DNA of 64,000 nt from Hydractinia symbiolongicarpus (Eukaryota > Cnidaria > Hydrozoa > Anthoathecata > Hydractiniidae): contig NC_079884.1 in the NCBI RefSeq assembly GCF_029227915.1, positions 23,064,001 to 23,128,000 on the forward strand. Reading direction: 5' to 3'. Of this stretch, positions 57,952 through 64,000 are shown piece after piece. Under the pieces are notes generated by a model. That model ran no database searches. It worked only from the letters and a program-made list of their open reading frames with translations, and was not told where the DNA came from. Position 1 is the stretch's first letter. The number at the start of each line of letters is the position of its first letter. Position numbers and translations under genes: made by a program.

Positions 57952-60735
57952 GCCACCACACGTTCATTACTTAACTGAAGAAACACCAATCTGTTTGCTG
58001 AAAGTAGTTATCAATTTTTACAACTGGGAATATAGCTTACAGTAAAAATATGAAACACTATCCTTGTTAAATGTCGGCTCCTATTTTTACTAACAATGTT
58101 TTCATGAGCCTGGTTACCTGGGCTGGCTCAGATTGCTGGGTTGGAATCAAATGACTATAAAATCACTATCAAATGACGTTTTCTCAGCCTAGGCTGAAAA
58201 ATAGTTCCATAATAGTACATATTTTTGAATTAAGTCTTTTATATATATATTAATTGTTCCTAATGCATATATATAATTTTTTTTTCAACAAAAACTTTAT
58301 TATTTTCAATAAATAAAAAAAATTGGTAAACAAAGTTTATTTAACAATTTTGTTGATAACATAAAGAAATCATATGCTCAAACATGCACAAAAATAGAAA
58401 AGTCAGCCCTGCTTGCTAGGGTGGAGCTGTCATAAGGAAATAATTCAGCCTGCCTTGCTTGGATCTTGGTTAAAAAAAGTGATATCTCAGCTAGCTGGGC
58501 TGGCTCGCTTCCTAAATGACAGGTTTGTTCATATTTATGAGGTCTGGTTAAGAGAGCTATGATCACCAGTGCACAGATTTCAGCCGGGTAATCAGGCTCA
58601 TATGAACATTTCCTTAAAGCTGTATGTTCATAGTACTGGTAATAAAAGTATGAAAACAATGTATTTAATGGTGAAGTTACCACAAATAATATTCCCTTAA
58701 AGTTCAATCACAACCTAAACATTTTCTGAGATGACACCCTTTTTGTCAGAAACGATGTTTGAGGCTTCTAAACATAGAAAGGTTATAATACTAAAATTAG
58801 TGATCTCTGCAGTATATATACATTGCTGTTGAATTAGTACGGAAGCATGTATTGTCACAATGCGGCTGTTTCCTTGACTACAAAGACAAAAATTGCCATA
58901 ATAACATTGAAAAACGAGTACAAATCTTGACTTGACAGTCGTTGTTCTTAGTGTTTTACATCATATAGTCCTCCACACAAACAAGTGTGTCCAAAATCTT
59001 TTACTTTATAGGCCATCTGTCTATTTTGTTTCTTTTTCATAGCATATGCTCCCTCACTATGTTTCATCAGTCCCAATACCCTTAGAAAAATGATTTTCAC
59101 AACTGTCTTCGAATGAAAAAATATTTTACCATTCTACACCATACTATGAACAAGCAAGCACAAACACAAGTTACTCCAAAAATCTTATGTACATAAACAA
59201 ACAAACAAAAAACAATGAAAAAAAAAAACAGAAAAAAAATATATAATTTGGTTTAATCGTCCCTACAACATAAATGTTAAAACAAGAACGACAAAGCAAT
59301 TTTGTCCCTAGTCGACAAAAATTTTACTTAAAAACCCAATTATCAGCAAATATTTAACAGAAAAAATGTTAAAGTAAGCTACAGTTACACCCAACATAAA
59401 GCAACAATATAGCTGCACATAGCAAAAAAATTATCGTAACTCAACCTTTCTAAAACTATGATGTGCCCTCAACCACCAATGCCTAACATCTGAAGTTCAG
59501 AAGAAAATCTGCGGTATGATGCAACCTCATAAGTAACAACGATATGGCACTTAATAAACGTTATGCTAATCATAAGAAGCCATCTAACACAGAACGATAC
59601 GTAAATAATATATACTGCTTTGTCAAAAGAAGTCTGGAGAATAAAGAGAGATAATGAAACACTGAAAATGTGATGAAAGATAATGAAAAAATGTTCCCCT
59701 ATAAGCCCAATTAAAAAAACTGCAACCTCTCCATCAACAAAAGATACTTCCAAATCAAAGAAGCAAGCTGATATCAATGTGCAGACACCAAAACAAACTC
59801 TTATTGGCTAATTTCAACACAATAGACTGACATCAAATAAAGTTATTGTAGGCGAAGCAATTTAAAATGTAACCAACCTGCAAAGATTATCTTTAACTCA
59901 AATCTTTAGTATCACATGGAAACATTCCCATGAGAATAGCTATCATAGAAGCAAACCTGTAAATACATTATATAGCTTTGTAATGTGGTAGAGGAATATG
60001 GCGCCGTAGATTAGTGGTTATATAGCTCTCGTACTCTGTGCGGGAGACCGAGGTTCGATTCCTCTTGACGGCGATTCAACATGGGCGAGTGAATGTTACC
60101 ATAGCCCCGGGTTAACCCAAGCCATGTGAGGGAAATTGGGAAGATGGCACACTGTGTGGGCCGTTGGATGTTGCCGGGAGTTGTCTAGTAGAGCGCGGGC
60201 TCTAATTGGGTCTGCGTAGCTCAAAATGAGCATTAAATACTCTAGGACTCTCCATCTACGCCATGGCCCCTCCTGGAAATAATAGACAGGGTATATCCCT
60301 CGATATTTGTGAGGCTAGCCTTGTAAAATATGCACATCTATCTATCTATCTAATTGCTCGGAAAGCAAGAGATTGTGGGTTCCCACTTGTTCCATTATCT
60401 TTGCAGTACGAAGCTAATGAGGTTTACTTTTACCGCTTCTTTTTTTACTTATACTCTCTCAGACAAAAAGATCCCAGAAACAGATGACTCAGAAGAATTC
60501 CTGCAAAGATAACAAGCCATAAATGCAGTAAAAATTGCGTTTATTTTAGTAAGAACAACTAAAATAACAATGAACTAGCAACTTACAACTTATGTACACA
60601 ACTGATAAAAACAAAACACCTGCAACAGAGTACAGCCTTCAACCTAGCCAGGAGACCTTTTTCTTACCACTAGGAAATTAAAATAGTTAAAGTGGAAAAA
60701 ATTAAGTTTGAGGGGAACTGAATAAGATATCCTTA
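57488..60735. repeat. 3.25-kb tandem duplication, outer copy
   Basis: Second copy of 54241-57487. The right border follows ...AATAAGATATCCTTA at 60735, after which the sequence is unique. No homology is visible between the sequences flanking the two borders, so the event looks like a simple tandem duplication rather than recombination between repeats. Confidence 0.95.
60000..60353 (+). mobile_element. tRNA-derived SINE, copy in outer duplicate
   Basis: Identical in layout to 56752-57105: tRNA-like head, body, (TCTA)n tail. It was duplicated together with the 3.25-kb unit and is not an independent insertion. Confidence 0.8.
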
Positions 60736-61685
60736 AAGCAAGCTTAGTTACAACCGCCATATTTAACTTTGCAAATGCAAAGCGAATATTGCGGAGCATG
60801 TCTGCTACGCGCGCGCCCTGGGAAGAAGGTTGGCGTCAATCTGGCCCAGAGCTCTAAAGGGCGTGTATAAGTTGGCGTAAAGTGAGGAACTTCTAACATA
60901 AAAAAAAAAATTCCCATCCGAAATACTTTTGATCCACTGGAAACTAGTGCGTTACTGAAAGAACAGAAATAAAGTATCGGGAAATAACGGGGCAAAGTGA
61001 CTAATTTTAAGGGTAAGATGACAAAAGTTTCCCCCAGGCTAAACAATAAATGTTTTCACCGAACATCTTAATCCTTGAATACCTATTCGTGTTAAAACGC
61101 ATAAATAAGGATCAATCACTTGTCAAGAAAAAATGCATTTGCTGCGTATGTAGTAATTTTTACCTTAATTTGACCTGTTAAAAAGTACTGATTTGGTAAC
61201 CTCGTTGTTACTGTCTAAAAACTTGATGATGGACCGGTACCAGTAAAGCCTCATTAACTAGAACAGCGATATCAGGGGATGAAGACAAGCCATAAGCATA
61301 TTAAAGTGCATAACTACCAGAGTATTTCGCAAACAACAGTAAAAATACAAACAAAAAACAACAACTTTATTTACAAGTTATGACCCCGTCAAGGAAATAT
61401 ATTGACTCACAAATGATAATGTTAGCGTTATACACCTACGAAAAAAGGTCATTATTTTATCTATGCACTATTGGAAAAAAGAATCGGTATAGCAGTACTT
61501 TATCAGATATTTAATTGATTTTTTTTTTATATTACCTTGTTGCAATACTATTCATATGCTATTCTTAGAGAATACTTTTGCGACTGACTGAATACACTAA
61601 AAAATGTTGCCAATCTCCTTGAGTAATCCGCAATCTACACTATTTGTGCTGGCTAGAAAGGTTTTTTGTGTCTGTACCGGATTGG
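60736..61685. other. Spacer between the LRRC42 duplication and the GPCR gene
   Basis: No gene is recognised. A short GC-rich patch (TACGCGCGCGCCCTGGG, near 60814) stands out in otherwise AT-rich DNA and may be a promoter-side CpG patch for LRRC42 or a repeat edge. Confidence 0.4.
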
Positions 61686-62636
61686 TTACATTTGCGTGAT
61701 TTCAGTGCTTGTATTTTCTTTGGCTGTTGCTGTGATTTCCTGCGATCTTCTCATTACTGGATTTGCAACGTATTTCCTCACCTTCTTGTTCAAGCTCAAA
61801 AAAATAATTGCGTTTACAAAAGAATTACAATAGGTTAATACAAAACTAAGTAATAATGCATACTCAAGCCATTGTTTCTTATTTCCATCCCACTTTTCAC
61901 TAACAGCCGCATGTGTGAACGAGACGATGATGTAAGGAATATAGAATATGACAATAGCTGTCAGTATTCTTGACGCTGTACGTGTAACAGTAGTGTCAAC
62001 GGCTTTTAACATATCTCTACATTCAGTGCGTTTAGAATGTCCCTTTACAACCCTCACTGTCATAATATAAGCAGTGAAGACACTGATTGCAATGACTGCA
62101 TCAATACCAACGATAATTCGTTTTGCCTTTGAAAGAAAATTTAACTGCGTTCCAAGTACATAGACCGTTGCTTGCGTTAGTGACAGCAACACAACTGCTG
62201 TGAGCATTATCATTACTCGTGTGTTTGTTATCACTTGAGCATATCGATTAAGATATCGCATATGGATATATCGATCAAAACCAATCAATGCAATTATATA
62301 AGCAGATATATGCGTAAAAAAGATGGCAAAAAATTGAACAATAGTTTCAAAATCACAATGTGATTTATCTTCAAACTTTACAAGCATTACTGTAAAGAGA
62401 GTTTGTGTTATTAATGCCAGGCAACAATCATTTATACTCAAATATAAAATGAGTTTTAAAGAGTAGTTTTTAACTTGTTTTGTGGCAATCAGACCATAGA
62501 TGACAGCACTGTTGAAAATAAGATTTAAAATCATGACAGTAACATTCAGTGTGATTAAGGAAATGATTTGTTCATTGTTGAGATATGATTTTCCACTGTA
62601 TGTAGTCTCGCATTCGGTATGATTATGTGCAGTCAT
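61686..62636 (-). CDS. Rhodopsin-like (class A) orphan GPCR, intronless (316 aa)
   Basis: Single exon from ATG at 62636. Seven hydrophobic segments lie at about 25-48, 58-85, 98-120, 139-162, 175-197, 218-242 and 257-280. Class A marks are an Asp in TM2 (SINDCC, D70), DRY at 121-123 at the end of TM3, FYIP in TM6 with Pro 234, and NSFVNAIIF in TM7 in place of NPxxY. Cys 94 is at the TM3 border, but the second extracellular loop has no Cys, so the usual disulphide is probably absent. The N-terminus has NHT and NVT glycosylation sequons. It acts at the cell surface through G proteins; the ligand is unknown. Such intronless, lineage-specific receptors are common in cnidarians. Confidence 0.88.
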   Translation of the reverse strand: MTAHNHTECETTYSGKSYLNNEQIISLITLNVTVMILNLIFNSAVIYGLIATKQVKNYSLKLILYLSINDCCLALITQTLFTVMLVKFEDKSHCDFETIVQFFAIFFTHISAYIIALIGFDRYIHMRYLNRYAQVITNTRVMIMLTAVVLLSLTQATVYVLGTQLNFLSKAKRIIVGIDAVIAISVFTAYIMTVRVVKGHSKRTECRDMLKAVDTTVTRTASRILTAIVIFYIPYIIVSFTHAAVSEKWDGNKKQWLEYALLLSFVLTYCNSFVNAIIFLSLNKKVRKYVANPVMRRSQEITATAKENTSTEITQM

Positions 62637-64000
62637 CTTCTCTTTCTATCCTAAAAAAACAGTTTAAAACATTTAAGCTAAAAATAGCAAATGTAATGTA
62701 TTTTTGTCGACTTTGCTGCGAATTTCCGTGGATTTTCCACAGGCTAACAACTAGTCTAACATAAACGCGAGAAAAAGGTTTTTTCGTTTGAAAGTACCCA
62801 GTAAAATACTGAACTTTTCTCCACACTTTTAACCAAATGAGAAAGAAACAATATTAATTATTGATTACTTTTAGCACCGATTCAATATAATCCTTGTGAA
62901 CGCGATAATTTTTCAACACAAGTAAAAAAAAAATGAGCTCAGGTTCGTAAGCATTGCTTTAAAGCCAATATTGATAAAGAAGATAAAAAAATATAAAGAG
63001 TTTACAAGTTCCTCCCTGTGGAGACTATTAAACCAATTCAAATCTACAATATTTTACTAAAATATTCAAATTTTTCAAAGTTGGCGCAAAGGATGAAATA
63101 GCTAATACTCCACATCCAATATCGAAAGGTGTAATTGCAGATGCACAAGATAGGGATAAAAAATCTATTGGACTAAATTATTATTATTATTAATATTATA
63201 GACCAATTTACTCCGGGTCGAGTTAACAGGCTCTATAATAATTGATATTAATTAGCATATCATTGTAGATTTAGGAATATTGTGAGTGATCAAACACATA
63301 TTCAGTATATCCGTCTTTTGTCCAAAGTTCTGTTGCTCTTTTATTAGAAAATTAGAGCTTGGCTATTAAAGCACATTAAATTGTCTATAAGATAAAGTAA
63401 ATATGAGGTTTAAATTCCTTTTCTAATAAATTTATATTTTTTTTTAAGACAACGTCCAAAACTTCTCTCCGTTTGACGACACTATGTTTGTCAGGATTCG
63501 AGTTTCCCGTCCTGTTCAAAATCAACATTTTGCTAACAAATAAATTTTGTTACAAGATGCTTTAGGCTGTGTTTTTATTTAAACTAAAGATTAATTTTTT
63601 AACTTTCACGAAAACACTATTAGCTGCATTGAGTAATGGCAGGCTGTTGCCTGTGCTTTTATTTAAATCTAATATGCGAGTAAAAATTGGTTGAAAAGGA
63701 GCATCAATACTGAATACAGTTCTGCAAGCACTTCACACGCGTGCTTGGCATGTTTAAAATATACTAACACCTCAATGCGGCGTCTCTTACAATTAATTTT
63801 GAACTTTTACCGTATATTTGTACCCTGTGTTTTTTACTTCAGCTGAGGTTGCGGCAGAGTTACATTTTATAACAGTCCTTTAGCACATTTGTATTGTTTT
63901 TAGTATGTAGATATTAAGTCCTAAAATTCCATTAAAAATCAAAACTTATCCGGAAACGTTGGACTCAAGTGAATTTCTATAACCACGTTTATGATACCAA
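62637..64000. other. Spacer upstream of the GPCR gene to the window end
   Basis: AT-rich. No gene or RNA gene is recognised. A short inverted pair (ATTATAGACC near 63197, GGCTCTATAAT near 63229) may be a tiny fold-back repeat. Confidence 0.4.

Noticed and set aside
1-64000. CRISPR arrays, bacterial operons, riboswitches or phage genes
   Set aside because: The window shows spliced animal genes and eukaryotic transposons; the tandem arrays seen are simple or satellite repeats without spacer structure.

Overview
This is animal nuclear DNA: AT-rich, with short GT-AG introns and no operons. The mix of genes and repeats suggests a cnidarian, probably a hydrozoan. That assignment is an inference from the style of the Harbinger, Penelope and P2X7-like sequences and from the orphan GPCR; nothing in the window proves it. 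All exon structures below were built by hand from open reading frames, splice consensus and phase matching.

Layout, left to right. (1) 1-7.3 kb: a tRNA-derived SINE, then a 4.1 kb PIF/Harbinger transposon (2712-6833) with a broken transposase, a broken Myb-like accessory gene on the other strand, and two smaller elements nested inside. (2) 7.3-14.1 kb: two convergent paralogous genes for small Ly6/uPAR-like GPI-anchored proteins, plus a relic first exon of a third copy. Helitron-like repeats lie between them. (3) 16.4-24.2 kb: a complete nine-exon NPC1 gene (Niemann-Pick C1 sterol transporter, 1295 aa) on the + strand. (4) 25.5-27.65 kb: a Kolobok-like element with TTAA target sites. It carries a broken THAP exon on + and a spliced P2X7-C-terminus-like gene on -. 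A TA-flanked MITE follows. (5) 28.4-33.5 kb: a young Ty3/Gypsy-type LTR retrotransposon on the - strand with 116-bp LTRs, a GTTAT target duplication and one stop codon in the integrase. (6) 33.5-38.3 kb: no recognised gene, only small repeats. (7) 38.3-42.4 kb: a two-exon - strand gene for a 1116-residue secreted protein rich in His, Asp, Glu and Ser, of unknown family. (8) 43.7-46.6 kb: a Penelope-like retroelement relic with inverted ends, cut by a pogo-type MITE. (9) 48.2-54.7 kb: LRRC42 (leucine-rich repeat protein 42) in six exons on the - strand. (10) 54.2-60.7 kb: a 3.25 kb segment carrying the 5' part of LRRC42, present as two almost identical tandem copies, the outer one truncated. 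(11) 61.7-62.6 kb: a single-exon rhodopsin-like orphan GPCR on the - strand.

The host genes do not form a pathway. They are unrelated neighbours (lipid transport, surface Ly6 proteins, a secreted matrix-like protein, a nuclear LRR protein, a receptor) separated by transposon-rich spacers. The most unusual items are the TTAA element with its antisense P2X7-like gene, the Ly6 pair with its conserved upstream block, the uncharacterised secreted protein and the very recent LRRC42 5' duplication.
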